Notes: a model not told the origin generated them from the letters alone. DNA of 64,000 bases from Streptomyces erythrochromogenes (GCF_036170895.1 NZ_CP108036.1:3100001-3164000); one strand, 5' to 3'; positions 32,403 through 41,069 are shown, numbered from the stretch's first letter. Numbers and translations are program-made.

Positions 32403-32749
32403 CGCTCACCGTGCTTGCTGAGGTCGACCGGGCCGGAGGCGTCCTGCGGGGCCGCGGACGCGGGCGACGCCGTTCCCGTCAGCAGGGCGATCCTCGCGTC
32501 CCGATCTGCGAGCTCCGCGGCGAGCCGTTCCAGTACGTCGTCCACCTCGGCCATCCGGTAGCCGCGCGGCGCGACGGGCAGGCGCAGCGCGTCGATGTCC
32601 GCCCGGACCACGGGCCGGGTCTCCGGCAGCCCGTCGGCCACCCGGTCCGGCTCCGCTTCCGGCAGGACCGCCTCCGAGCCGCCGCCGATCACGGCGAGGG
32701 TGACCGCTGCCACGACCACGACCAGCGCGATCATCAAGAAGAAGAACAC
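32399..32749 (-). CDS. DivIVA-domain small membrane protein
   Basis: A 116-residue protein with one N-terminal membrane helix (FFFLMIALVVVVAAVTLAVI). A DivIVA-like segment follows (RLPVAPRGYRMAEVDDVLER) and then a short coiled coil. The DivIVA part suggests a link to polar growth or membrane curvature. The GTG at 32749 was chosen because GGGGAG lies 6 bases upstream; a TTG two codons earlier would overlap the ribosome binding site. It is the first gene of a pair with the glycosylase. Confidence 0.85.
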   Translation of the reverse strand: MFFFLMIALVVVVAAVTLAVIGGGSEAVLPEAEPDRVADGLPETRPVVRADIDALRLPVAPRGYRMAEVDDVLERLAAELADRDARIALLTGTASPASAAPQDASGPVDLSKHGER

Positions 32750-32831
32750 GATCAACTCCCCTGAGAGACTCCGGCCACCAGGTTAAGGTCGCTGGCGAGG
32801 CGCGAGGGCCGCCGAAGGAGGAAAGACCAGG

Positions 32832-33692
32832 ATGCTGCGACTGGGCAGGCGCGAGTTCGACACCCACGAGCCGGTGATCATGGCCATCGTGAACCGGACT
32901 CCGGACTCCTTCTACGACCAGGGCGCGACGTTCCGCGACGAGCCCGCGCTGGACCGGGTCGAGCAGGCAGTCGCCGAGGGCGCCGCGATCATCGACATCG
33001 GCGGGGTGAAGGCGGGCCCGGGCGAGCACGTGGACGCGGCCGAGGAGGCGCGGCGCACGGTCGGCTTCGTGGCCGAGGTGCGGCGCCGCCACCCGGACGT
33101 GGTGATCAGCGTGGACACCTGGCGGCACGAGGTCGGCGAGGCCGTGTGCGAGGCCGGGGCCGACCTGCTGAACGACGCGTGGGGCGGGGTGGACCACAAG
33201 CTGGCCGAGGTCGCGGCGCGCCACGGCGTCGGCCTGGTCTGCACGCACGCCGGCGAGGTCGAGCCGCGCACCCGGCCGCACCGGATCGCGTACGAGGACG
33301 TGATGGAGGACATCCTGCGGGTCACGGTCGGGCTCGCCGAACGCGCCGCGGCCCTCGGCGTCCGCCGGGACGCGATCATGATCGACCCCGGGCACGACTT
33401 CGGGAAGAACACCCGCCACTCGCTGGAGGCGACCCGACGGCTGGAGGAGATGACGGCGACCGGCTGGCCGGTCCTGGTCTCCCTGTCGAACAAGGACTTC
33501 GTCGGCGAGACCCTCGACAAGCCGGTCAAGGAGCGGCTGCTGGGCACCCTGGCCACCACGGCCGTCTCGGCCTGGCTGGGCGCGCAGGTCTACCGCGTCC
33601 ACGAGGTCGCGGAGACCCGGCAGATCCTGGACATGGTCAGCTCCATCCAGGGCCACCGGCCGCCGGCCGTCGCCCGCCGCGGCCTGGCCTGA
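32832..33692 (+). CDS. folP2: dihydropteroate synthase-like protein (FolP2 type)
   Basis: A 286-residue TIM-barrel protein of the pterin-binding family: PVIMAIVNRTPDSFYDQG, then AIIDIGGVKAGPG, ISVDTWR, LLNDAWGG and IDPGHDFGKNTRHSLE. Its genome position next to glycosylase, DivIVA and LOG genes matches mycobacterial folP2. Mycobacterial FolP2 is reported to lack dihydropteroate synthase activity, so folate synthesis is not certain here. The true folP of Streptomyces is usually with other folate genes, not in this window. The last 19 codons are copied in the tandem duplication downstream. Confidence 0.88.
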   Translation: MLRLGRREFDTHEPVIMAIVNRTPDSFYDQGATFRDEPALDRVEQAVAEGAAIIDIGGVKAGPGEHVDAAEEARRTVGFVAEVRRRHPDVVISVDTWRHEVGEAVCEAGADLLNDAWGGVDHKLAEVAARHGVGLVCTHAGEVEPRTRPHRIAYEDVMEDILRVTVGLAERAAALGVRRDAIMIDPGHDFGKNTRHSLEATRRLEEMTATGWPVLVSLSNKDFVGETLDKPVKERLLGTLATTAVSAWLGAQVYRVHEVAETRQILDMVSSIQGHRPPAVARRGLA

Positions 33693-33928
33693 GCCCCGAC
33701 GGCCGGAGGCCGGCGCAGCCGCCCGAAGCCGGTGAGGCGCCCCGGCGCCGAACCGCGCGAGAGCGGCGTCGGGAAGGAGGCATGGTCAGCTCCATCCAGG
33801 GCCACCGGCCGCCGGCCGTCGCCCGCCGCGGCCTGGCCTGAGCCCCGACGGCCGGAGGCCGGCGCAGCCGCCCGAAGCCGGTGAGGCGCCCCGGCGCCGA
33901 ACCGCGCGAGAGCGGCGTCGGGAAGGAG
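33632..33928. repeat. perfect 148-bp tandem duplication at the folP2 end
   Basis: 33632-33779 and 33781-33928 are identical, with a period of 149 bases (33780 is G where the second copy has A). Each unit holds the last 19 codons of folP2, its stop and about 88 bases of GC-rich intergenic sequence ending in GGGAAGGAG. Absence of any mismatch points to a recent event or an assembly error. Confidence 0.95.
33782..33841 (+). pseudogene. duplicated C-terminal fragment of folP2
   Basis: The second repeat copy carries an orphan 19-codon end of folP2 starting at ATG (MVSSIQGHRPPAVARRGLA). GGAAGGAGG happens to sit one base before it, too close for good translation. It is a by-product of the duplication, not a gene. 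Confidence 0.8.
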
Positions 33929-33931
33929 ATC

Positions 33932-33958
33932 CCGCGGGCCGGCCCGGCCGGCCCGCGG
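33932..33958 (-). terminator. terminator after LOG gene
   Basis: An 11-bp stem (CCGCGGGCCGG, 33932-33942, with 33948-33958) lies 6 bases beyond the LOG stop codon. Confidence 0.65.
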
Positions 33959-33964
33959 AGGGTC

Positions 33965-34723
33965 CTACTTCCCGACTTCCTTCGTCACCAGGGCGATCGC
34001 CTCGTCCACGTCGTCGGTGACGTGGAAGAGGTAGAGGTCCTTCTCCGAGGCCTTGCCCTGGGCGATCACCGTGCCCCTCAGCCAGTCGACGAGCCCGCTC
34101 CAGTACTCCGTGCCGAACAGCACGATGGGGAAGCGGGTGATCTTCTGGGTCTGGACGAGGGTCAGCGCCTCGAACAGCTCGTCCAGCGTGCCGAGGCCGC
34201 CGGGCAGCACGACGAAGCCCTGGCTGTACTTCACGAACATCGTCTTGCGGACGAAGAAGTACCGGAAGTTCAGGCCGAGATCGACGTGCTGGTTGAGCCC
34301 CTGCTCGAAGGGGAGCTCGATGCCGAGGCCGACCGAGATCCCGCTCGCCTCGCGGGCGCCCTTGTTGGCCGCCTCCATCGCTCCCGGACCGCCGCCGGTG
34401 ATCACCGCGAACCCGGCGTCGACCAGCGCGCCGCCGATCCGCACGCCCGCCTCGTACTCGGGCGAGCCCTCCGGGGTGCGGGCCGAGCCGAACACGCTGA
34501 TCGCGGGCGGCAGCTCGGCCAGCGTGCCGAAGCCCTCGATGAACTCCGACTGGATGCGCAGGACCCGCCAGGGATCGGTGTGCACCCACTCGGAGGGCCC
34601 GGCGGAGTCCAGCAGCCGCTGGTCCGTCGTACTGCCCGCCTGCACCTGGCTGCGCCGCCTCAGCACCGGCCCGAGCTGCTGCTCCTCGGGCCGACGACGA
34701 GCGTTGCCTTCGGGGTTGCCCAT
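33965..34723 (-). CDS. LOG-family protein (TIGR00730 Rossmann fold)
   Basis: A 252-residue nucleotide-binding protein with the two LOG signatures: GGGPGAMEAANKGAREASG and LPGGLGTLDELFEALTLVQT. LOG enzymes release free cytokinin-type bases from nucleoside 5'-monophosphates; M. tuberculosis Rv1205 makes cytokinin this way. About 60 N-terminal residues before the fold are polar and extended. The ATG has GGAGGGAG 6 bases upstream. A terminator follows at once. Confidence 0.9.
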   Translation of the reverse strand: MGNPEGNARRRPEEQQLGPVLRRRSQVQAGSTTDQRLLDSAGPSEWVHTDPWRVLRIQSEFIEGFGTLAELPPAISVFGSARTPEGSPEYEAGVRIGGALVDAGFAVITGGGPGAMEAANKGAREASGISVGLGIELPFEQGLNQHVDLGLNFRYFFVRKTMFVKYSQGFVVLPGGLGTLDELFEALTLVQTQKITRFPIVLFGTEYWSGLVDWLRGTVIAQGKASEKDLYLFHVTDDVDEAIALVTKEVGK

Positions 34724-34787
34724 GATGTGCTCCCTCCTGCTGATCGTTGGATCAGGGTAGGCGCACAAAGGTGACGAGAAGCGGAAT

Positions 34788-35867
34788 TCAGGAGGTCAGC
34801 CAGGCGCGGAGTCGTTCCTCGCAGTGCAGGATCGCCTTCGTCTCCACCCGCTCGTCCACCTTGTGGGCCAGCAGGGCGTCGCCCGGACCGTAGTTCACCG
34901 CCGGAACGCCCAGCGCGCTGAAGCGGGAGACGTCGGTCCAGCCGAACTTCGGCATCGCCCGGCCGCCGACCGCCTCCATGAACGCGGCCGCGGCCGGGTG
35001 GGAGAGGCCGGGGAGGGCGCCGCCGGAGAAGTCGTCGATCACGAACTCGTCGACGCCGCAGTCCGCGAAGACCTCCCGGACGTGGGCGATCGCGTCGTCC
35101 ATGCTGCGGTCCGGGGCGAAGCGGAAGTTGACCGTCACGGTGCAGGCGTCGGGGATGACGTTGTTGGCGACGCCGCCCTCGATGCGGACCGCGTTGAGGC
35201 CCTCGTGGTACTCCAGGCCGTCGATGACGGGCTTGCGGGGCTCGTACGCCGCCAGCCGGGCGAGGATCGGGCTCGCCGCGTGGATGGCGTTGGAGCCCAT
35301 CCAGCTGCGGGCGGAGTGGGCGCGCTCGCCGGACGTGCGCAGCAGGACGCGGAGCGTGCCCTGGCAGCCGCCCTCGACCTCGGCGTTCGAGGGCTCCAGC
35401 AGGACCGCGAAGTCACCCGTGAGCCAGTCGGGGTGGGCCTCGGCGACCTTGCCGAGCCCGTTGAGGTCGGCGGCGACCTCCTCCTGGTCGTAGAAGACGA
35501 AGGTGAGGTCGCGGTTCGGCTCGGGCACGGTCGCGGCGATGCGCAGCTGCACGGCGACGCCGGACTTCATGTCGGTGGTGCCACAGCCCCACAGGACGTC
35601 GTTCTCGTCGAGGCGCGAGGGGACGTTGTCGGCGATCGGCACCGTGTCGAGGTGGCCGGCGAGTACGACGCGCTCGGCGCGGCCCAGGCTCGTACGGGCG
35701 ACGACGTTGTTGCCGAAGCGGTCCACGGTGAGGTGGGGAAGGCCGCGCAGCGCGTGTTCCACGAGGTCGGCGAGTACCTTCTCGTCGCCGCTCACGGAAG
35801 GGATGTCGACGAGCCGGGCGGTCAGCTCGGCGGCGTCCAGGGTGAGGTCCAGCTCGGATTCGGACAT
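34788..35867 (-). CDS. dapE: succinyl-diaminopimelate desuccinylase
   Basis: A 359-residue M20 family metallohydrolase. It removes succinate from N-succinyl-L,L-diaminopimelate, giving L,L-DAP for lysine and peptidoglycan. Metal-site regions are VVLAGHLDTVPIAD (His, Asp), LWGCGTTDMKSG, FYDQEEVAAD and GWTDVSRF. Length fits actinobacterial DapE. It lies with the dapC-like aminotransferase 1.7 kb away, the preceding step of the same pathway. Two other genes separate them, so they are not one operon. Confidence 0.93.
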   Translation of the reverse strand: MSESELDLTLDAAELTARLVDIPSVSGDEKVLADLVEHALRGLPHLTVDRFGNNVVARTSLGRAERVVLAGHLDTVPIADNVPSRLDENDVLWGCGTTDMKSGVAVQLRIAATVPEPNRDLTFVFYDQEEVAADLNGLGKVAEAHPDWLTGDFAVLLEPSNAEVEGGCQGTLRVLLRTSGERAHSARSWMGSNAIHAASPILARLAAYEPRKPVIDGLEYHEGLNAVRIEGGVANNVIPDACTVTVNFRFAPDRSMDDAIAHVREVFADCGVDEFVIDDFSGGALPGLSHPAAAAFMEAVGGRAMPKFGWTDVSRFSALGVPAVNYGPGDALLAHKVDERVETKAILHCEERLRAWLTS

Positions 35868-35941
35868 GGAACTGACCCTAACGCCCCGGGGTGTGGCGAA
35901 GCGTCCCTCGTCCGGCCGGTGGACGCGCCATATGCCTCAAG

Positions 35942-35947
35942 TACGGT
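35942..35947 (+). promoter_or_regulatory. -10 element of a leaderless promoter
   Basis: TACGGT lies 7 bases before the GTG at 35955 and no Shine-Dalgarno sequence is present. Confidence 0.45.
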
Positions 35948-35954
35948 GGGCCGC

Positions 35955-36938
35955 GTGTCCGAGATCCGTGATCCCCGTCCTCGCCGCCGCAGGCCGCTGC
36001 GTGTGGTCGTCGGCCTGCTCGTTCTCCTTTCGGTGATCGGGTACTTCGCCGTGCAGCGCGCCTCGGTCGGCGGTGGCGCGCCCTTCTGCGTCGCCAGTGC
36101 GGATGCGTCCGGCCGTGACGGCGAATCCGAAAAGTACGAGATGTCGCCGGAGCAGGCGGCGAACGCGGCGACGATAGCCGCCGTCGGCATCGCCAAGGGG
36201 CTGCCCGACCGGGCCGTCACCATCGCCCTTGCGACCGCCATGCAGGAGTCGGCCCTGCGCAACCTCGACCACGGCGACCGGGACTCGCTGGGCCTCTTCC
36301 AGCAGCGGCCGTCGATGGGCTGGGGCACGCCGGAGCAGATCACGGACCCGGTCTATTCGGCCGGGATCTTCTACGACCACCTCGTCGACGTGCCGGGGTA
36401 CTCGCGGCTGCCGCTGACGGTGGCCGCGCAGAAGGTGCAGCGCAGCGGTTACCCGCAGGCCTACGCCAAGCACGAGCCGGACGCGACCGTGCTGACCGCG
36501 GCCTTCGCCGCCGGCGGCAGTCTGGACTGCGGCGGGCCGGCGCCCACGCAGCCGGGCGACCCGGAGAAGGTGCGGGAGGGCCTGGTGCGGATCTTCGGCA
36601 AGGACGGGATGCACACCTTCGGCCCGCAGGGCGGCCAGGGCGGCCAGGCCGGCCGCAACGGCGGCGGGGGCAGGGCGGTCGAGGAGCCCGAGATCACGAT
36701 GGTGGAGAAGCAGGAGTCGGGCGAGGCCGCGATCCGCCGCAGCCGGGCGATGGCCCACTGGGCGGTGGCCAACTCCCGCGAGATGGGCATCGCCAGGGTC
36801 TCCTACGACCTGCGCGGCTGGGTCGCGGGCAAGGACCGGGGCCGGTGGCGGGACAAGGGGGACGCCGGCGCGAAGAACGGCGACGGCGATCCCTACGGTG
36901 CGGCCCCCGGCGAGGTGCGGATCTTCATGGCCCGCTGA
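35955..36938 (+). CDS. membrane-anchored lysozyme/transglycosylase-like protein
   Basis: A 327-residue protein. An N-terminal membrane helix (LRVVVGLLVLLSVIGYFAVQ) precedes an extracellular part. The core MQESALRNLDHGDRDSLGLF, followed by QQRPSMGWGTPEQI and YSAGIFYDHL, is the pattern of actinobacterial lysozyme-like or lytic-transglycosylase-like domains, with Glu as candidate catalytic acid. A Gly-rich linker leads to a C-terminal region (RSRAMAHWAVANSREMGIAR). Peptidoglycan cleavage is a reasonable guess. The GTG start is 7 bases from TACGGT, so the mRNA is probably leaderless; it is divergent from dapE. Confidence 0.78.
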   Translation: MSEIRDPRPRRRRPLRVVVGLLVLLSVIGYFAVQRASVGGGAPFCVASADASGRDGESEKYEMSPEQAANAATIAAVGIAKGLPDRAVTIALATAMQESALRNLDHGDRDSLGLFQQRPSMGWGTPEQITDPVYSAGIFYDHLVDVPGYSRLPLTVAAQKVQRSGYPQAYAKHEPDATVLTAAFAAGGSLDCGGPAPTQPGDPEKVREGLVRIFGKDGMHTFGPQGGQGGQAGRNGGGGRAVEEPEITMVEKQESGEAAIRRSRAMAHWAVANSREMGIARVSYDLRGWVAGKDRGRWRDKGDAGAKNGDGDPYGAAPGEVRIFMAR

Positions 36939-36980
36939 TCCGCACGGGTCAGCGGGGAGCGCCCGGCAGCGCGTACGAAT

Positions 36981-37002
36981 GATCACCCCTGCGGGGGTGA
37001 TC
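36981..37002 (+). terminator. hairpin after lysozyme-like gene
   Basis: GATCACCCC (36981-36989) and GGGGTGATC (36994-37002) pair over 9 bases with a 4-base loop, 43 bases past the stop. Confidence 0.55.
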
Positions 37003-37183
37003 ACCACCGCGCCCCGCACCCCGGGAACGGACGGAAACCCCTGGTCGGCGCGCATCCAATGCTCTTGTCGCGGAAGCCGATTAAACGATGCGTTACCGAT
37101 CCTTTACCCGGTGGCGCCGCAACCCCACCCGCCCCACGAGCGGTTAGTCAGGCCGTACTCAGCCGCTACCGCTTAGGAGCATC

Positions 37184-37549
37184 ATGTCCCTCCCCCTGAC
37201 CCGTCGGATCGCCCGTGCCGCGCTGCTCGTCGCAGCCGGGGCAGCGCCCGTGGTCGGTGCGGCCGGCGCGGCCAACGCCGCCGGTCTGGAGTCCGTGCCG
37301 CAGCTGGGCGCACTCACCGCAACGGACGCCCCTGCGGCGACCGCCGAGACGGCCACCGGAACGGCCACCGACGCCCTCGGCAATGCGGGCGCCGCCACCA
37401 AGTCCCTGCCGGCCCCCGCATCCGACCTCGCCGGCCAGGCGGGCGGTCTGCTCGGCGGCCTGCCCACCACGCAGGATCTGCCGGTCTCCGCACTGCCCGT
37501 GGGCGGTGTCCTGCCGGCGGGACTGCCCGGCGGCGCGCTGCAGGGCTGA
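37184..37549 (+). CDS. small secreted protein of unknown function
   Basis: A 121-residue protein with a clear Sec signal peptide: TRRIARAALLVAAGAAPVVG followed by AAGAANAAG, cleavage likely after ANA. The mature ~85 residues are Ala/Gly/Thr/Leu-rich (LPVSALPVGGVLPAGLPGG) and have no cysteine or known motif. TAGGAG precedes the ATG. It stands alone between two terminators with its own 5' region of about 180 bases. Low-complexity secreted proteins of this kind are common in streptomycetes. Confidence 0.75.
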   Translation: MSLPLTRRIARAALLVAAGAAPVVGAAGAANAAGLESVPQLGALTATDAPAATAETATGTATDALGNAGAATKSLPAPASDLAGQAGGLLGGLPTTQDLPVSALPVGGVLPAGLPGGALQG

Positions 37550-37562
37550 CACCCGGGAAACA

Positions 37563-37601
37563 CCGAGGGGGCCGGGAGTTTCGCACTCCCGGCCCCCTCG
37601 G
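37563..37601. terminator. bidirectional terminator
   Basis: A 17-bp perfect stem (37563-37579 with 37585-37601) and TTCGC loop lie between the convergent secreted-protein and dapC genes. Confidence 0.8.
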
Positions 37602-37616
37602 GCTGTCACGGGCCGG

Positions 37617-38735
37617 TCAGCCGAGGCGCTTGACCGCCGCCTCCACGCGCTCGTCGGTGGCGGTGAACGCCACGCGCACGAAGCGGGCGCCCGCCTCGCC
37701 GTAGAAGTCGCCCGGCGCGACCAGGATGCCCAGGTCCGCGAGGTGGGCGACGGTGTCCCAGCAGGGCTCGTCCCGGGTCACCCACAGGTAGAGGCTCGCC
37801 TCGCTGTGCTCGACGCGGAAGCCGTGCGCCTCCAGGGCCGCGCGGAGCGCCGCACGGCGGGCCGCGTAGCGCTCGCGCTGCTCCGCCACGTGCCGGTCGT
37901 CGCCGAGCGCCGCCACCGTGGCCGCCTGCACCGGGGCGGGGGTCATCATGCCGCCGTGCTTGCGGATCTCCAGCAGCTCGCCGAGCACGTCCGCGTCACC
38001 GGCGATGAAGGCCGCCCGGTAACCCGCCAGGTTGGAGCGCTTGGAGAGGGAGTGGACCGCGACGATGCCTTCGTAGGAGCCGCCGCACACGTCGTCGTGG
38101 AGGACGGAGACGGGCTCGGCCTCCCAGCCCAGCTCCAGGTAGCACTCGTCGCTGAAGAGCAGGATCCCGTGCTCCCGCGCCCAGGCCACGATCCGCACGA
38201 GCTCGTCCTTGCCGAGGACCTTGCCGGTGGGGTTGGACGGGGAGTTGAGCCAGAGCAGCTTCACGCCGGCCGGGTCGAGCCCGGCCCCCGCGGGGTCACT
38301 CGCAAATGTCTCAGCGTCGTAGACGACCGCCTCGGCGCCGCACAGCCGCGCGCCGACCTCGTACGTCGGGTAGGCGAGGCGCGGGTAGGCGACCTTGTCG
38401 CCGGCGCCGAGCCCGAGCTGGGTCGGCAGCCAGGCCACCAGCTCCTTCGAGCCCACGACCGGCAGGACGTTGCGGTGCCCGGCGGCGCTCGCGCCGAGCC
38501 GGCCGCGCAGCCAGCCCGTGATGGCGTCGCGCAGGGCCTCGGTGCCCCACACCGTCGGGTAGCCCGGGGAGTCGGCGGCTTCGATCAGGGCCTGCCTGAT
38601 CAGCTGCGGGACCGGGTCCACGGGCGTGCCGACGGACAGGTCGACGATGCCGTCCGGGTGGGCCGCCGCCGTCTTCTTGTACGGCTCCAGCTTGTCCCAG
38701 GGGAAGGCGGGAAGACGGTCGGATACTGCGGCCAC
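37617..38735 (-). CDS. dapC: N-succinyldiaminopimelate aminotransferase
   Basis: A 372-residue class I/II PLP enzyme. It converts N-succinyl-2-amino-6-ketopimelate with glutamate to N-succinyl-L,L-DAP, just before DapE. Recognisable parts are LSVGTPVDPVPQLIRQAL, YPTYEVGARLCGAEAVVYDA, NSPSNPTGKVL and the PLP lysine in SLSKRSNLAGYR. The sequence fits the actinobacterial DapC branch (also called dual succinyl-DAP/glutamate-prephenate aminotransferase). It follows fdxA on the same strand with a hairpin between them. Confidence 0.92.
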   Translation of the reverse strand: MAAVSDRLPAFPWDKLEPYKKTAAAHPDGIVDLSVGTPVDPVPQLIRQALIEAADSPGYPTVWGTEALRDAITGWLRGRLGASAAGHRNVLPVVGSKELVAWLPTQLGLGAGDKVAYPRLAYPTYEVGARLCGAEAVVYDAETFASDPAGAGLDPAGVKLLWLNSPSNPTGKVLGKDELVRIVAWAREHGILLFSDECYLELGWEAEPVSVLHDDVCGGSYEGIVAVHSLSKRSNLAGYRAAFIAGDADVLGELLEIRKHGGMMTPAPVQAATVAALGDDRHVAEQRERYAARRAALRAALEAHGFRVEHSEASLYLWVTRDEPCWDTVAHLADLGILVAPGDFYGEAGARFVRVAFTATDERVEAAVKRLG

Positions 38736-38787
38736 GGTGGTCTCTGCTCTCTCTCGGTACTGGCTGGTAGCGGGTCGGAAAACACCG

Positions 38788-38821
38788 CGGTCCCGTGCGG
38801 CGGAGAGGCCGTACGGGACCG
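38788..38821 (-). terminator. hairpin between fdxA and dapC
   Basis: CGGTCCCGT (38788-38796) pairs with ACGGGACCG (38813-38821), 23 bases past the fdxA stop. It may end most fdxA transcripts before dapC. Confidence 0.55.
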
Positions 38822-38844
38822 GGGGGCGCTTCTGCCGTGAAAGG

Positions 38845-39174
38845 TCAGTGCTCGCCGTTGATGCCGGCGGGCAGCCCCGCGACGAAGGGGTGGTCGCGCT
38901 CGATCAGGCCCAGCTTGGAGGCACCACCGGGCGAACCGAGCTCGTCGAAGAACTCGACGTTCGCCTTGTAGTAGTCCTTCCACTCTTCCGGAGTGTCGTC
39001 CTCGTAGAAGATGGCCTCGACCGGGCAGACCGGCTCACACGCACCACAGTCGACGCACTCGTCCGGGTGGATGTACAGGGACCGCTGGCCCTCGTAGATG
39101 CAGTCGACGGGGCACTCTTCGATGCATGCCTTGTCCTTGACGTCGACACAAGGCTCCGCGATGACGTAGGTCAC
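38845..39174 (-). CDS. fdxA: 7Fe ferredoxin
   Basis: A 109-residue electron carrier with a [3Fe-4S] and a [4Fe-4S] cluster. Cysteines are at 9, 17, 21 and 25 and at 40, 43, 46 and 50, in the usual order C-x7-C-x3-C-x3-C and C-x2-C-x2-C-x3-C. The C-terminal extension ending PFVAGLPAGINGEH is typical of actinobacterial FdxA/FdxC. It passes electrons to P450s and other redox enzymes. The GTG start has AGGAGG 9 bases upstream. It is next to dapC, as in M. tuberculosis (Rv1177-Rv1178). Confidence 0.95.
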   Translation of the reverse strand: MTYVIAEPCVDVKDKACIEECPVDCIYEGQRSLYIHPDECVDCGACEPVCPVEAIFYEDDTPEEWKDYYKANVEFFDELGSPGGASKLGLIERDHPFVAGLPAGINGEH

Positions 39175-39291
39175 GCTCTCGTTCCTCCTCGGTAGGGCTT
39201 TCCATATCGCGCGGGAGCGCGGCGTCGTCGATGCCCGCACCTAGTATCTCCGTTCCCGGGCACGATCCGAACAGGAGGGGCGGACAGAGCT

Positions 39292-40278
39292 GTGGAAATC
39301 ACTGCCGGAGGGCTGCTGGAGGTCCGAATCACCCCGGCTGACGTGGGTAAACGTGTCTCTGTACGACGGGTGGAGACCGGACTGAGCGGATCACCCGAGT
39401 TCACGGACACGGTCGGCGTTCTCACATCCTGGGACCAGGGTGTGCTGCTGATCACAAAGAAGAGCGGGCAGTCCGTCCGCATCCCGGAATCCTCGCTGGT
39501 GGCGGGCAAGGTCGTGCCCGCGGCGCCGGCCCGGCGGCGGGGTCCGGCGGCCTCCTTCGAGGAGCTGACGAGGGTCTCGGCGCGGGCCTGGCAGCCGCTG
39601 GAGAGCGAGCAGCTGGGCGCGTGGACGCTGCGGGCGGCCGCCGGGTTCACCCGGCGGGCCAACTCCGTGCTGCCGACCGGCGACCCGGGCATACCGCTGG
39701 ACGATGCACTCGCGCGAGTGACCTCCTGGTATGCGGAACGAGGACTTCCGGCCTATGTGCAGGCCGCCACCGGGGCCGCCGGAACGCAGGAGCTGCTCTG
39801 CGCGGAGCTGGAAAGCCGGGGCTGGGTGTCCGAGGTGTCGGCGGACGTGCGGATCGGGGCGCTGGCCCCGGTGGGCGACGTGGACGCGCCCGCGAGCGGG
39901 TCCGTGACGTTGACCCGTGTCCCGGACGAGGAGTGGCTCGGGCGCTACGGGAGGGTCTCCGACCCGGACGTGGCCCGGAGGGTCCTGGTGGAGGGGCCGT
40001 CGGTCTGGTTCGCCTCGCTGCCCGGCGGGCGGGCGATCGGACGGTGCGTGGTGGACGGCCGGTGGGCCGGCTTCGCGGCGGTGACGGTCGATCCGGAACA
40101 CCGGCGTGAGGGGCTCGCGACGGCGGTGATGGCCGCCCTGGCTCGGCGCGCGCTGGAGGAGGGCGCTTCGGCGGCGTGGCTGCAGGTCGAGACGGACAAT
40201 CCGGGGGCGCTGGCGCTGTACGAGGGGCTGGGCTTCGCGACGCACCACACCTACCACCACTTCCGGGCGGCCCCGTGA
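39292..40278 (+). CDS. GNAT N-acetyltransferase with N-terminal extension
   Basis: A 328-residue protein. The first ~100 residues form a small beta-rich domain (VRITPADVGKRVSVRRVETG, LTSWDQGVLLITKKSGQSVR). The C-terminal GNAT domain has the acetyl-CoA motif VDPEHRREGLATAVMAAL and DNPGALALYEGLGF. It transfers an acetyl group to an unknown amine. The GTG start has AGGAGGGG upstream. It overlaps the next gene in GTGA, so the two are coupled. Confidence 0.88.
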   Translation: MEITAGGLLEVRITPADVGKRVSVRRVETGLSGSPEFTDTVGVLTSWDQGVLLITKKSGQSVRIPESSLVAGKVVPAAPARRRGPAASFEELTRVSARAWQPLESEQLGAWTLRAAAGFTRRANSVLPTGDPGIPLDDALARVTSWYAERGLPAYVQAATGAAGTQELLCAELESRGWVSEVSADVRIGALAPVGDVDAPASGSVTLTRVPDEEWLGRYGRVSDPDVARRVLVEGPSVWFASLPGGRAIGRCVVDGRWAGFAAVTVDPEHRREGLATAVMAALARRALEEGASAAWLQVETDNPGALALYEGLGFATHHTYHHFRAAP

Positions 40279-41069
40279 GCACGCCGGAGCGCCGGGAGCA
40301 GTTCGCGGCGGAGGCCCGGGCGGAGCGGCCCGACCTGGCGCTGATGTGCCTGCTGCTGGCGGCGGAGGCCGACCCGGAGCTGGACGAACGCGCCATGGAC
40401 TGGGCGCAGATCGAACTGGACCGGCTGGCCGGGATGCTGCCGTACGGCCTGCGGGGCGGGCCGGCGTGGGCCTCGGCGGTGACGGAACTGCTGGGCGGGC
40501 GCCTCGGTTTCCACGGCACCCCGGCGGACTACGAGCGGCTGTCGTCCTCGCTGCTGCACGAGGTGCTGCGGCGCCGGCGCGGCCTGCCGATCCTGCTGTC
40601 GGTGGTGTGGCTGGAGGTCGCCCGGCGGGCGGGCGCGCCCGTGTACGGGCTGGGACTGCCGGGGCACTTCGTGGTGGGCTTCGGCGACCCGGAGGAGGGC
40701 GTGGTGGTGGACCCGTTCGCGGGCGGCGCCTCCCTGGGCACGGGACCGGCGGAGCTGGCCTCGGGGCCCCGAACGCCGGCCAGGACGCTGGACATCGTGC
40801 TGCGGATCCTGACCAACATCCGGGCCTGGGCCTCGACCCGCCCGGAGCAGTCGGGTGTGGCCCTGTGGGCGCTGGAGCTGTCGCTGCTGCTGCCGTCGCA
40901 TCCGGCGTCGCTGCGCTACGAGCGGGCGCGGCTGCTGGTGGAGCGGGGCTCCTTCCGGGAGGGCGCGGCCGAGCTGGACGCGTACGCCGAGGTGGTGTCG
41001 GCCGTGGACACCGACGCGGCGGCCCGCATCCGCGCCGAGGCCGTCTCGGCGCGCGCCCTGCTGAACTGA
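40275..41069 (+). CDS. SirB1-family transglutaminase-like protein
   Basis: A 264-residue protein matching the SirB1/transglutaminase-like family: ALMCLLLAAEADPELDERAM near the start, then LHEVLRRRRGLPILLSVVWL, PVYGLGLPGHFVVGFGDPEE and VVDPFAGG. A later helical part resembles TPR-like helices. The classical catalytic cysteine is not evident, so it may be a non-enzymatic fold. Start GTG overlaps the acetyltransferase stop. Function is unknown in most bacteria. Confidence 0.82.
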   Translation: MSTPERREQFAAEARAERPDLALMCLLLAAEADPELDERAMDWAQIELDRLAGMLPYGLRGGPAWASAVTELLGGRLGFHGTPADYERLSSSLLHEVLRRRRGLPILLSVVWLEVARRAGAPVYGLGLPGHFVVGFGDPEEGVVVDPFAGGASLGTGPAELASGPRTPARTLDIVLRILTNIRAWASTRPEQSGVALWALELSLLLPSHPASLRYERARLLVERGSFREGAAELDAYAEVVSAVDTDAAARIRAEAVSARALLN

